This document shows positions 47,011 through 57,095 of a stretch of 64,000 nt of DNA, in pieces. Below the pieces are notes generated by a model. That model saw only the letters and a program-made list of their open reading frames with translations. It had not been told where the DNA came from and did no database searches. Every line of letters begins with the position of its first letter. Position 1 is the first letter of the stretch. Origin of the DNA: CAVORD01 sp963698535 (lineage in GTDB: Bacteria > Bacteroidota > Bacteroidia > Bacteroidales > VadinHA17); assembly GCA_963698535.1 (NCBI GenBank), contig CAVORD010000001.1, positions 1,364,001 to 1,428,000 of the forward strand, given 5' to 3'. Position numbers and translations under genes: made by a program.

Positions 47011-49447
47011 CTATGAATAGATAGGCGGATATTTTGCAGGTTCTGCCTCATTCATTATTTCATATACCTTATCAAAGATATCTTCGCTATTGGGCTTGGA
47101 GAAATAATCGCCATCGGTGGTATATGCAGGTCGGTGAGCCATGGCTGTAAGTGTCCTTGGTTTTGAATCGAGATACCTGAAACCACCTGCAACCTCTATA
47201 ACCTGCTGCATCATATAGGCCGTGGTTCCTCCGGGTACATCCTCATCAACAAATATTATCCTGTTTGTTTTCTTAAGAGACTCTATAATGGTACCATTCA
47301 GGTCGAATGGCACAAGTGTCTGAACATCTATCAGTTCCACAGATATACCATGCCTTGACAGCTGCTCAACAGCTTCGGCGGCAACCTTTACCGTTGATCC
47401 GTAAGTTACCATTGTAACATCAGTTCCTTTTGTCATTATCTCAGGAATACCCAAAGGCAATCTGTATTCACCCAGATTTTCAGGTTTCCTTTCCCTGAGT
47501 CTGTAACCGTTCAGAGGTTCGATAACAACTGCCGGATCATCACCCTCAAGGAGTGTGTTATAGAATCCTGCAGCCCTTACCATATCTCTCGGCACGCATA
47601 CATACATCCCTCTAACCGAATTTATGAGCATACTAATTGGTGATCCCGAATGCCAGATACCTTCCAGTCGGTGGCCACGGGTACTAATAAGTATCGGTAC
47701 TATCATCTGTCCTGCAGTACGGTAATGAGTAGTAGCCACATCATCGCTTAGTCCCTGTATCGCATAAAGAAGGTAATCGAGATACTGAATCTCAGTAACC
47801 GGTCTCAGGCCACGGAGAGCCAGTCCAATTCCCTGTCCAAGAATAGTAGCTTCCCTGATCCCTGTATCGGTGATCCTTATTTCGCCATATTTCTTCTGCA
47901 GACCTTCGAGGGCCTGATTTACTCCGCCTATATTTCCAACATCCTCTCCAAAAGTTACCAGTTTAGGATTACGTCCATACTGAATATCCCAGTTATCGCG
48001 CAGAATTTCCCTTCCGGGTACCTCAACAAGCTCTTTTCCAAATAGAGGAGCCACAGGCTTTACCTTAAGTGACGATCTGTCGTTCTCTATATAAAGATTA
48101 GAGTTATAGCCCTCCCTGGCAATTTCGTAATTTCTTGACAGCCATCGCTGAAGATCAACTCTAAGACTGTCTTTCTTGGCACATCCGGTACAGATATTTC
48201 TGAGTATCTTTCTGGCTGCCACGAAATTATCTTTTCGTATAGGGTTAACAACGCGTGACAGTTCAGCAACGATTGTCTCTACTGCATCCTCTTTTACATT
48301 TTCTACACAATGACATTGTCTGGCCTGAATTATCTTAACCAGAGCATCCCGCTCAACATTCATTGGTTCGAGGAACATCTCCCACGCCTTTTTCCTTGCC
48401 TCCCTTGTTTCGTTAAATGTATCCTCTTCAATAGCATCCAGTTCGGCCTCTGTTGCAATACCTTCCTTCAGTATCCACTCCTTTCATTTTTACCAGCGGG
48501 TCGAAATCCTTTTCCCACTGCAGCCTTGCCTCATCCTTGTAGCGTTCGTGTGATCCGGATGTTGAATGACCCTGTGGCTGAGTGACCTCCTCAACATGAA
48601 TAAGCACAGGAATATGATTCTTTCTGGTGAAGCTTATCGCTTCTTTGTATGTTTCTATAAGATGCGGATAATCCCATCCTTTTGATTTAAATATTTTTAT
48701 TCCGGGGCGACCCTCTTCCAACTCAAAGCCTCTAAGAACATCAGAGATACTTCCCTTGGTGGTCTGGTATTTTTTAGGCACCGAGATGCCGTAACCATCA
48801 TCATAAACTGTTATAGCCATTGGTACCTGCAGTACACCTGCAGCGTTCATGGTTTCCCAGAAGTGCCCTTCCGATGTACTTGCATCGCCTATTGATCCAA
48901 AGGCAACCTCATTTCCCTTATTGGAGAGATGGGTGAACTGATGCAGATCTTTATTCTGTCGAAATAGTTTCGATGCGTAGGCAAGTCCCAGCAAACGGGG
49001 CATCTGTCCTGCTGTTGGTGAAATGTCAGCTGAAGAGTTTTTCTGTTCGGTAAGGTTCCGCATTGATCCGTCGGGGTTGATATTTGGAAGGGAGAAGTGA
49101 TTATTGAACACCCTGCCCCCGCTGCCCGGATTGATTTTTTTATCAATATTACCATACAGCTGATGAAAGAATTCAACAGAAGTATAGTGTCCAATAGCCA
49201 TCATCCACGTCTGATCGCGATAATAACCCGACCTCCAGTCACCATCTTTAAATTGTTTTGCCAGGGCTATTTGTGCCAGCTCCTTACCGTCACCAAAAAT
49301 ACCGAACTTTGCTTTACCTGTCAGTACCTCTTTTCTTCCGGTAAGGCTTAGATTCCTGCTGAGCCATGCCAGCCGGTAATCGGCTAAAACTTCCTTTGTA
49401 TTTAAATTGCTTTTTGAAACTACTGTAGCAGATTTTGATTTTGCCAT
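47011..49447 (-). CDS. Fused 2-oxoacid dehydrogenase E1 alpha-beta, frameshifted
   Basis: This is the thiamine-diphosphate-dependent E1 of a branched-chain 2-oxoacid (or pyruvate) dehydrogenase, with alpha and beta parts in one chain of about 810 residues. The alpha part (from 49447) has the ThDP motif GSIGDASTSEGHFWETMNAAG (read in two parts) and YDDGYGISVP. The beta part has FGEDVGNIGGVNQALEG, IQYLDYLLYAIQ, VCVPRDMVRAAG and FVDEDVPGGTTAYM. A one-base shift near 48410-48470 splits the parts; the bridging frame reads KEGIATEAELDAIEED. The linker of over 100 residues holds CHC and CTGC motifs. E2/E3 genes are not in the window. A promoter was not evident. Confidence 0.87.
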
Positions 49448-49524
49448 TTTTATTAAGTGCTATATTTTACTTTTGGTAAACAAAGAATCAGCAAAGTTGT
49501 TTTATCGTTATAAATAATGATTGG

Positions 49525-49532
49525 TATATTTG
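49525..49532 (+). promoter_or_regulatory. Candidate -7 box for the small Cys-rich gene
   Basis: TATATTTG (49525-49532) matches TAnnTTTG and would start a transcript with a leader of about 60 bases before ATG 49601. No -33 TTTG is found 19-21 bp upstream. Confidence 0.4.
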
Positions 49533-49600
49533 CATCACAAAAGTGCTCAACCTACAATTTACAGCTAAAAACGGAGCCTTTAATATAATAACCGATAGAA

Positions 49601-49831
49601 ATGTTTATTAAGTTACTACTCTTCAGTGCGATCATAATACTAATATCTGTTGCAGGACTTGGTTTAAGCATTCTTATAAAAAAGAATGGCCGATTCCCCG
49701 ATACACATGTCGGTCACAACAAGAATATGCGTAAAATGGGTATTGGTTGTGCAAAGAATGTAGACGTAGGCTGTAATCCCATTGATACCGGTTCGGCTGG
49801 TTGTGCCGGATGCGGAATCAAACTCAGCTAA
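49601..49831 (+). CDS. Small membrane-anchored Cys-rich protein beside apbE
   Basis: This is a 76-residue protein with one N-terminal membrane helix (residues about 3-25, IKLLLFSAIIILISVAGLGLSI), a positive stop KKNGR, and a short tail holding four cysteines (GIGCAKNVDVGCNP; GSAGCAGCGIKL). Size, single helix and cysteine tail recall NqrM, the small iron-delivery factor needed for Na+-NQR in Proteobacteria, but the sequence is not obviously related. Its stop overlaps the convergent apbE stop by 4 bp, and the nqr operon lies 1.3 kb away. A role in NQR maturation is a hypothesis. The ATG follows a purine-rich CCGATAGAA leader. Confidence 0.6.
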   Translation: MFIKLLLFSAIIILISVAGLGLSILIKKNGRFPDTHVGHNKNMRKMGIGCAKNVDVGCNPIDTGSAGCAGCGIKLS

Positions 49832-50838
49832 AGGTGGCTTAACAGTTTTTCCATTCCCTTCGACATCCATTCCATATATTGACCCTCATCGCCCGAGTAT
49901 ATAAAGTACCCCTCCAGATCGGGATTTGATTCAATGAATTCTATTGCTCCATCTATATCGGCGACCATGCAGGCTGTGGCCCATGCATCGGCACTGGCGC
50001 AATCTGATGCTATTACTGTTGCACTAAGGATCTTGTTCCTAACCGGATATCCGGTACGCGGATCAATAGTGTGCGAGTATTTAAGTCCGTCGGCGCCAAT
50101 ATAGAATTTTCGGTAATTTCCGGATGTTGCCAGAGATCTGTCTGCCAGTTCTATAACTGCCTGGATATCTGCACCAGGGGAGTAATTACCGTCAACCGGT
50201 TTATCAACTCCCACCTTCCATATTGCACCGTTTTTAGTCCCCGATGTTCTGACCTCACCACCGATTTCAACAAGAAAACTGGTTATTCCTTTGCTTCTCA
50301 GAAAATCGGAAACCACATCAACGGAATACCCCTGAGCTATACCGTTAACATCAAAGGTAATACCCTTAATGGTGCGTATTATCCTTCCGTTATTCAGCGA
50401 TGTCTTGTCCATTCCCACATAAGTAAGCAAGCTGTCCTTTATCTCTTCTTTGAACGATATCATAGCATCAGGACCAAAACCCCAGGCCTTAATCAGGGGA
50501 GCGGCAGTAATATCAAACGCTCCTCCCGATTTGCTCCATACCTTAAGAGATGCGTTGTAAACCTCAGTGAACCATATGTCTACCGAGTCGGTAGTGCCTT
50601 CATTAATTGAAGATATAAGAGAGTGGTGGTTGTATGATGAGAGAGAGTAGTCAAACTTAATGAGCAAAGCCTCGATCTCCGCGTGGATCTTCTCCGGTTT
50701 TGGTGGATTGACGGGATTGATATAGATAATTGAATAGGTGGTTCCCTGTGTTTCGCCGGCGAGCCTTACCGGTTCGACGGAATTATTGGTACATGAAACA
50801 GCAAGGGCAAGAAATGGGATAATGAAACTGATTCGCAT
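49828..50838 (-). CDS. apbE: ApbE, FAD:protein FMN transferase
   Basis: This is a 336-residue lipoprotein (lipobox LAVSC at residues about 12-16) that attaches FMN to threonine of Na+-NQR subunits B and C. ApbE motifs are GTTYSIIY, FDITAAPLIKAWGFG, TFDVNGIAQGYSVDVV, EIGGEVRTSG and SHTIDPRTGYPV, with the late Asp-rich metal site in ASDCASADAWATACMV. It is intact. It lies downstream of the nqr operon on the same strand, separated by 284 bp that contain a terminator, so it is likely an independent unit serving the same complex. Confidence 0.93.
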   Translation of the reverse strand: MRISFIIPFLALAVSCTNNSVEPVRLAGETQGTTYSIIYINPVNPPKPEKIHAEIEALLIKFDYSLSSYNHHSLISSINEGTTDSVDIWFTEVYNASLKVWSKSGGAFDITAAPLIKAWGFGPDAMISFKEEIKDSLLTYVGMDKTSLNNGRIIRTIKGITFDVNGIAQGYSVDVVSDFLRSKGITSFLVEIGGEVRTSGTKNGAIWKVGVDKPVDGNYSPGADIQAVIELADRSLATSGNYRKFYIGADGLKYSHTIDPRTGYPVRNKILSATVIASDCASADAWATACMVADIDGAIEFIESNPDLEGYFIYSGDEGQYMEWMSKGMEKLLSHL

Positions 50839-51122
50839 TTTTATTTCAAAGATATAAAAAGAGAGGGAGCGATGATAATGCCTGATTATTTGATTTTAAC
50901 AGACCCCTGCAAAAATATGTCATTAGTTTGAGGGTGTTTATCATAGGTCACGGGTCACTCACCAAAAAAATTATCATGTGACGATGCAAATATTTAGCTT
51001 TACAAATGATCCGGGAACCGATCAGGATCGGATCAGCAACACATTCCCCCTTTCCACAAGTAAAGAGAGGGCTGCAAAAAGCAGCCCTCTCTTGATATAA
51101 ATAGCATCAGAAATGAATTATC
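50839..51122. other. Spacer between apbE and nqrF with hairpins
   Basis: This 284-bp stretch holds no gene. On the minus strand TATTTTTG (50917 to 50910) fits the -7 consensus and could drive apbE. GGTCACGGGTCAC is a short direct repeat near 50947. TGATCCG (51007-51013) pairs with CGGATCA (51029-51035). The terminator listed separately closes the nqr operon. Confidence 0.5.
51063..51093 (-). terminator. Hairpin terminator of the nqr operon
   Basis: AAGAGAGGGCTGC (51063-51075) pairs perfectly with GCAGCCCTCTCTT (51081-51093) around five A. It lies 30 bp after the nqrF stop on the minus strand. The T run after the stem is short. Confidence 0.75.
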
Positions 51123-52376
51123 TCAAATACCGAAATCATCAAACGCGATATTCTCATTTGGAACTCCAAGATCATAGAGCATTTTGAGAACGGCATCATT
51201 CATTACAGGTGGTCCGCAGAGGTAGTATTCAATATCATCCGGATCGTCCTGCTTACTAAGGTATGTATCATGCAGTACCTTATGAATGAAACCAGTAAGC
51301 CCGGTCCAGTTATCTTCCTTGAGAGGTTCTGAGAGAGCAATATTGAATTTGAAATTAGGGAATTTCTTTTCAATAGCCCTGAATTCATCCTCATAGAAAA
51401 TTTCTCTCATCGATCTTGCACCGTACCAGTACGACACTTTCCTGTTGGTTTTAAGAGTATTGAAAAGGTGGAATATTTGTGATCTCAGCGGAGCCATTCC
51501 GGCGCCTCCTCCAATGTAAACCATCTCATTGTTGGTATGCTTGATATGGAATTCGCCGTAAGGACCTGACAGGAATACTTTGTCACCCGGTTTTCTGGTA
51601 AAGATAAATGATGAGCATAATCCGGGAGGAACATTCATAAATTGTTTTTTGGCATTGTCCCATGGCGGTGTTGCTATCCTGATATTAAGCTTTACAATAT
51701 TACCTTCTGCAGGATAGTTGGCCATTGAGTAAGCCCTGAAGGTCTCTTCACTGTTTTTAGTTTTGAGATCCCACATATTGAATTTATCCCAATCGCCGCG
51801 GAATTTTTCCTCGATATCCATATCGCGGAAAGAGATGTCATATTTGGGAACATCGATCTGAATATAACCACCCGGTTCAAAGTTAAGTTCTTCTCCTTCG
51901 GGAAGTTTAACCACAAACTCCTTAATGAAGGTGGCAACACCCTTATTGGATACAACTTCACACTCCCACTTTTTGATACCAAGTATCTCTTCGGGAAGTT
52001 TGATCTTCATATCGCTTCTAACCTTAACCTGGCAACCAAGTCTCCAGTTATTAAACTGTTCTTTTCTTGTAAAAAAGCCTGTTTCGGTAGGTAGTATTGA
52101 ACCGCCGCCCTCTTCTATCTGGCATTTACACATTCCGCATGTTCCACCGCCACCGCAAGCCGATGGCAGAAAGATCTGGTTCCCTGTCAGTGTATTGAGC
52201 AGAGTTGTTCCGGGGGATACTATCAGTTCCTTATCGTTGATCTGGAGTTTGACATCCCCTTGCGGTGTAAGCTTTTTTCTGGCAAAAAGCAGGATACTGA
52301 CCAGCAAAAGAATAACTATAAGAAAAATTCCTACGCTAAAGAGAACAGTGCCTGCTGTTGAAAAACCTATAATCAT
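51123..52376 (-). CDS. nqrF: NqrF, Na+-NQR NADH-oxidising subunit
   Basis: NqrF (417 residues) takes electrons from NADH into the sodium-pumping complex. An N-terminal membrane helix (residues about 8-30) precedes a [2Fe-2S] domain (ACGGGGTCGMCKCQ and RLGCQ), then an FAD-binding domain (RAYSMANYPAE; PPGLCSSFIF) and a NADH domain (YIGGGAGMAPLRSQIFHL; YYLCGPPVMNDAVLKML). It ends AFDDFGI, as in the family. It is complete, the last gene of nqrABCDEF, 17 bp after nqrE. Confidence 0.96.
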   Translation of the reverse strand: MIIGFSTAGTVLFSVGIFLIVILLLVSILLFARKKLTPQGDVKLQINDKELIVSPGTTLLNTLTGNQIFLPSACGGGGTCGMCKCQIEEGGGSILPTETGFFTRKEQFNNWRLGCQVKVRSDMKIKLPEEILGIKKWECEVVSNKGVATFIKEFVVKLPEGEELNFEPGGYIQIDVPKYDISFRDMDIEEKFRGDWDKFNMWDLKTKNSEETFRAYSMANYPAEGNIVKLNIRIATPPWDNAKKQFMNVPPGLCSSFIFTRKPGDKVFLSGPYGEFHIKHTNNEMVYIGGGAGMAPLRSQIFHLFNTLKTNRKVSYWYGARSMREIFYEDEFRAIEKKFPNFKFNIALSEPLKEDNWTGLTGFIHKVLHDTYLSKQDDPDDIEYYLCGPPVMNDAVLKMLYDLGVPNENIAFDDFGI

Positions 52377-52393
52377 TGTTTTAAATTTTTCGA

Positions 52394-53011
52394 TTAAAGT
52401 TTAATTCCCATAAAACTCATGAATCCAATTGCCATGAGGCCGGTAATAATGAAAGTTATACCCAGGCCTCTGAGAGGATCGGGAACATTTGAGTATTTCA
52501 GTTTCTCCCTTATGGCAGCAATACCAATAATGGCAAGCAGCCAGCCAACACCCGATCCAAAGCCAAATACGGTTGCTTCGGCAATGTTCGCATACTCTCT
52601 CTCCTGCATAAATAGTGCTCCTCCTAATATTGCACAGTTAACGGCAATAAGTGGAAGGAAGATACCCAGTGATGAGTAGAGTGAGGGGCTGAATTTCTCG
52701 ATTATCATCTCAACAAGCTGAACCATTGATGCGATAACAGCGATGAACATAATAAATGAGAGGAAGCTAAGGTCGAGGCCTGCAAAACCATCACCAAGCC
52801 ATACCAGTGCTCCCTTTTTCAGGAGATAGTTCTCCAGCAGGAAGTTGACAGGAACGGTAATGGTTAAAACGAAAATAACAGCTATACCAAGACCCATGGA
52901 TGTTTTCACCGTCTTCGAAACAGCCAGGTATGAGCACATACCAAGGAAGAAGGCGAAAATCATATTGTCGATAAAGATCGACTTGACGAATATATTAATA
53001 AGATTTTCCAT
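52394..53011 (-). CDS. nqrE: NqrE, Na+-NQR membrane subunit
   Basis: This 205-residue integral membrane subunit has six helices and the conserved cluster-binding sequences FFLGMCSYLAVS and FLPLIAVNCAILGG (each contributes a Cys to the intramembrane iron site shared with NqrD). Ion-path residues are in the membrane helices. It is intact and is 14 bp from nqrD. Confidence 0.95.
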   Translation of the reverse strand: MENLINIFVKSIFIDNMIFAFFLGMCSYLAVSKTVKTSMGLGIAVIFVLTITVPVNFLLENYLLKKGALVWLGDGFAGLDLSFLSFIMFIAVIASMVQLVEMIIEKFSPSLYSSLGIFLPLIAVNCAILGGALFMQEREYANIAEATVFGFGSGVGWLLAIIGIAAIREKLKYSNVPDPLRGLGITFIITGLMAIGFMSFMGIKL

Positions 53012-53025
53012 GAAAGCTTCTTATA

Positions 53026-53679
53026 TTATTTGTTTTCAATAAGTTTAGTATTCTTCGCTCTCTGAACCCAGATCATTATCCCAACAATTATAAGTGCCAT
53101 TGGAGGCAGGATCATTAATCCGTTATTCTCATAACCTATGGAGTAGAGACCCAGTTTTTCCATCACAGGATAACCAAAGAGTGTTCCCGAGCCAAGCAGT
53201 TCCCTAAAGAATGCCACGATAATCAGGATAAGACCATACCCGGCTCCGTTGCCCAGCCCGTCGAGAAATGAGTGCCATGGTTTGTTGGCAAGAGCAAAAG
53301 CTTCCAGACGTCCCATTATTATACAGTTGGTAATGATAAGTCCGACAAACACCGACAGCTGTTTACTCACATCAAATGCGAAAGCTTTCAGGAATTCATC
53401 AACCAGAATCACCATAAGAGCAATAACTACAAGCTGAACAATAATCCTTATCCTGCCAGGTACTGATTTTCTCATAAGTGAAATGATCACATTTGAAAAT
53501 GCCAGTACTACGGTTACTGATATAGCCATTACAATCGCAGGCTTCAGTTTAACAGTAACTGCCAGAGCTGAACATATACCAAGTACCTGAACGGTGATTG
53601 GGTTTTCATCGTTCAGAGGGTTGGTAAGCAGTTTCATATTTTTAGCCGAAAATAACGGCTCTCTTTCATTCCTCTCCAT
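53026..53679 (-). CDS. nqrD: NqrD, Na+-NQR membrane subunit
   Basis: This is a 217-residue membrane subunit homologous to NqrE. The Cys-bearing motifs QVLGICSALAVTVKL and GLIITNCIIMGRLEAFA form the other half of the NqrD/E iron centre. It starts MERNEREPLFS and ends QRAKNTKLIENK. It is intact and starts 2 bp after nqrC. Confidence 0.95.
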   Translation of the reverse strand: MERNEREPLFSAKNMKLLTNPLNDENPITVQVLGICSALAVTVKLKPAIVMAISVTVVLAFSNVIISLMRKSVPGRIRIIVQLVVIALMVILVDEFLKAFAFDVSKQLSVFVGLIITNCIIMGRLEAFALANKPWHSFLDGLGNGAGYGLILIIVAFFRELLGSGTLFGYPVMEKLGLYSIGYENNGLMILPPMALIIVGIMIWVQRAKNTKLIENK

Positions 53680-53681
53680 AA

Positions 53682-54385
53682 TTACTTCTTGCTTTTAATA
53701 AGGTAATCACTATATTTTACAAGGCAGTCGTACAACATGGCTTCCAGTCCCTTGCTGGTAATTGTCCCGCCGCTTATTGCATCAACACCGTATTGATCAT
53801 CAGCAGGTGCACCACCTTTTACGACAGTCACCGATTTAAACTGATCACCTTCAAACAGCATCTTTCCCTTTAAACTGATCCTCGAACCATGATGTATTTA
53901 TCTCAGCGCCCAATCCGGGAGTTTCACCCTTATGGTCGAAGGTTGTTCCAAAAATGGTACTATGGTCAGATTTAAGTGAAATATAGCCGTATATCGGTCC
54001 CCAGAGGCCCTTCCCTTCAAGTGGAAGGATCAGTACTGTATCACCCGAGCCTAATACTGCCTGAAAAACAGGCAGTGATTGCAATTCAACTGCCTTTTTC
54101 TGTTCTGCTCTCAGGTTAACTGTAAATGCATCAACACCAGGCTGGATTTCACCGGCAGTATTAATAACAAAACTGCTGATGATGTGCTTTGCATAAAGAG
54201 CTTCTGTCTCACTTTTGGGTGATTCAATACCCACGGAGGCCAGAATATTTTGTTTCTTTTCAACTTCCCTGTTCTTTTGCTTGTTTTGGCTGAAGGAGTA
54301 TTGCTGCGCTGGATAGCACAATAGCAGTAATCGAAACCATCACAATGGAGAAGATGAAAATGTATCTGTTACTAAAATCTTTCAT
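53682..54385 (-). CDS. nqrC: NqrC, Na+-NQR FMN subunit, frameshifted
   Basis: NqrC is a membrane-anchored subunit that carries covalent FMN. ATG 54385 (MKDFSNRYIFIFSIVMVSI) gives the N-terminal helix. A shift near 54285 joins it to NREVEKKQNILASVGI and GVDAFTVNLRAEQ. A second shift near 53850 joins SWFEDQFKGK to MLFEGDQFKSVTVVKGG and the flavin site AISGGTITSKGLEAML (Thr accepts FMN). The stop is at 53682 and the length is about 234. The flavin motif has Gly where Ala is usual. ApbE encoded at 49.8 kb is the expected modifying enzyme. Confidence 0.9.
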
Positions 54386-54396
54386 CGATATGGAAG

Positions 54397-55555
54397 TTAA
54401 GCGGTTTTTACTCTTTTAAGTCTTCTCTTGATGTTTCCCTCCACAACATAATGGTCGATAAGTGGTGCGAAGACGTTCATCAGTAAGATGGCAAGCATCA
54501 TTCCTTCCGGGAAGGCAGGGTTAAGCACCCTTATCATAACTACCAGAATACCAATAAGGAATCCATAAATATATTTCCCCTTTTGGGTCTGGGCTGCAGT
54601 AACCGGATCAGTAGCCATGAATACCGTGCCAAAAGCGAAGCCTCCCATTATGAGGTGGTAATATGGTGGTATCTGCATATAGGCATTAACACCAAACAGA
54701 TTTAACAAAAGACCCAGTCCCAATGCTCCGGCTACAGTACTCACCATAATTCTCCATGATCCTACACCTGAGAAGATCAGAATAGCGGCACCAATAAGGA
54801 TAGCTATTACCGATGTTTCCCCTATCGACCCTGGTATTGTACCAATAACCATTTCCATTACTGATGGCAGCTTGGCTATCTCTCCTGCGGCGACCAATGC
54901 CAGCGGTGTAGCTCCGCTAAAACCGTCGGCTACTACTGCTGCATTCTTAAGCCCTTCTACCCAAACCACATCACCTGACATCCATGCCGGGTAGCTGAAG
55001 AAGAGAAAGGCTCTGGCCAGCAGAGCAGGATTAAGAATATTCATACCTGTTCCACCAAAAACCTCTTTACCGATAATAACAGCAAAGGCTGTAGCTATTG
55101 CCAGCTGCCATAGCGGAACATCGATAGGAACGATCAGATGGAATAAGTAGTCCTGTTACGAAGAAACCTTCGTTAACTTCATGTCCTCTTATCTGGGCAA
55201 AGACTATCTCCAGTCCCAGTCCGACACCGTAACTAACTATCAGGAGAGGCAGGAACTTAAGGAATCCGAACCATGTCATCTCCCAGAGTGTAGCCTCTAC
55301 GCCTATTGAGTTGAAGTGTTGAAGTCCCACATTGTAGATACCGAAAAGGAGGGCAGGCATCAGTGCGAACCAGACGGTTATCATAACCCTCTTGAGATCG
55401 ACTGCATCCCTTATATGAGCTCCTCTGTGAGTAACCTTATCGGGCACAAAAATAAGAGCCTCCACGGCATCAAAGAAAGAGTGCAGCATTGAAAGTCTGC
55501 CTCCTTTTTGAAAATGTGGCTTAATTTTATCTATTTGTTTTCTTAAAGCTTTCAT
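54397..55555 (-). CDS. nqrB: NqrB, Na+-NQR membrane FMN subunit, frameshifted
   Basis: This is an about 386-residue multi-helix subunit. It starts MKALRKQIDKIKPHFQKGG. The first reading breaks near 55130 after GFFVTGLLIP; the next frame continues VPLWQLAIATAFAVIIGKEVFGG and MNILNPALLARAFLFF. The covalent-FMN site DGFSGATPLALV (Thr) is present, with the family ending NVFAPLIDHYVVEGNIKRR. It lies 11 bp before nqrC and 22 bp after nqrA. One-base loss is the simplest reason for the split. Confidence 0.93.
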
Positions 55556-55577
55556 TATAAAGAACAGATTTTAATTA

Positions 55578-56931
55578 CTAACTCATCTCTTTAACCATCG
55601 AGTCGAGCCCCTCTCGGATAATCGATTGAATCTCGGTTTTGGAAGGACATATAAATTCGCATAAAGCAAAATCTTCTTCTGCCACCTCATATATACCAAG
55701 TTGCTCCATCAGGTCGATATCGTTGGCAAGAATTGCCTTAAGGAGATGCATTGGATAAATATCCATCGGTAATACTTTTTCATACTCACCGGTAACAACC
55801 AGGGCTCTCTCGCCTCCATTGTAGTTGGTATCGAGTTTGAATTCTTTACCAGGTACAAGCCAGCTGAGGAAATGACTTGGAGAAACTGAATTTCTTAAAT
55901 CCTAATCCAAGCCACCCGAGGAATTCGTAATAATTACCTTCAGGTATAACGGTCACCGAGGAGTCATAATAGCCAAGGAAGCCATCTGGTTCTATCTTGG
56001 TTCCGGTAAGGACATTGCCGCTTATATAGCGGACATTATCACTCTTGATATTATCTTTGGTTATCTTGTCAATACAGGCACCGGAACGGATTCTGTAATA
56101 TTTTGGCTTAATAACTTCGCTTCCTGCCAGTGCAACTATCTTCTCCGGTTTATAAATACCTTCAGAGAAGAGTCTGCCAATAGAATAAACATCCTGGATA
56201 TTGACCACCCATACAACCTCTCCCTTATTAACAGGATCGATATGATGAATATGAATACCTGAATTGCCTGCGGGATGAGGACCTGAGAAATAGTTAAACT
56301 CCACTCCTTTGGCTTTCTTAAGCACGTCAGCTGCCGGATAGTCGGGATTAAGTACCAGATGGATCTTCCCGTCGGTCAGATTCTTTAGTACATCAAGTCC
56401 GTTCTGGAAGTTACCTTCGGGCAGGTTTCTGACAATAAAGTCAAGATCGGGTGCCAGAGGTGCCGTGTCGAAAGCCGATATAAAAATCGCCTTTGGGGTC
56501 TGATCGGGCCTTGCAATAATATTGTAAGGTCTTTGCCTCAGGGCAGGCCACAATCCTGACATCAATAACTTCTCTTTTATGACACTGCGGTCGGTTTTGG
56601 AAGGATCGGCCTTTCCAAAATCGATGTAATCATCGCCCTTTACCTCAACAACTACTTCAAGGAGCTTTCGTCGCTCGCCCCTTACCACATCTACAACCTT
56701 TCCACTTACCGGAGAGGTAAATTTGAACTCCGGGAAAAACTTCCCGTAAAACAGCGGTGATCCTGCCTTAACTTCATCACCAGGTTTAACACATACCTTG
56801 GGGTAAAGTCCTGCAAAATCAACCGGCTTAACTGCATACCTGGTGGCGGGTATTTCCGGGGTGAGAATCTTCTCAGCCTTACCTGCCAACTTGATATCAA
56901 GTCCTTTCTTAAGTTTGATTGTTTCTGACAT
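55578..56931 (-). CDS. nqrA: NqrA, Na+-NQR peripheral subunit, frameshifted
   Basis: This is an about 450-residue cytoplasmic subunit. ATG 56931 (MSETIKLKKGLDIKLAG) is chosen over upstream in-frame Met codons because it gives the family start. Core motifs are PVDFAGLYPKVCVKPGDEV, HPAGNSGIHIHHIDPVNKG and VWVVNIQDVYSIGRLF. The frame changes near 55868. The last part then reads WLVPGKEFKLDTNYNGGER and CEFICPSKTEIQSIIREGLD, and ends at 55578. It is the first gene of nqrABCDEF, with a promoter-like box 32 bp upstream. Confidence 0.93.
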
Positions 56932-56962
56932 ACGAAAAAGCTTGTTTTTCTTTAATTTCATG

Positions 56963-56995
56963 CAAATGTATTCTATTGTTAGCGGGCTAACAATA
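56963..56995 (-). promoter_or_regulatory. nqr promoter with overlapping 10-bp dyad operator
   Basis: On the minus strand TTG (56993-56991), a 20-bp spacer and TACATTTG (56970-56963) fit the Bacteroidota promoter pattern and lead into nqrA. The -33 region is covered by a perfect inverted repeat, TATTGTTAGC (56974-56983), GG, GCTAACAATA (56986-56995). A 22-bp symmetric site of this kind suits a dimeric regulator such as a CRP/FNR-family protein. It lies in the divergent spacer with the T9SS plug gene, so it could act on both. Confidence 0.7.
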
Positions 56996-57095
56996 CAGCA
57001 TGACAAATATCATATATTACAATTACTTATCAAAACTTACAGCTTCCATATACCTTTTTTTTATTTTTGAAGTTATTAACAAAAAGCAATCCCCA

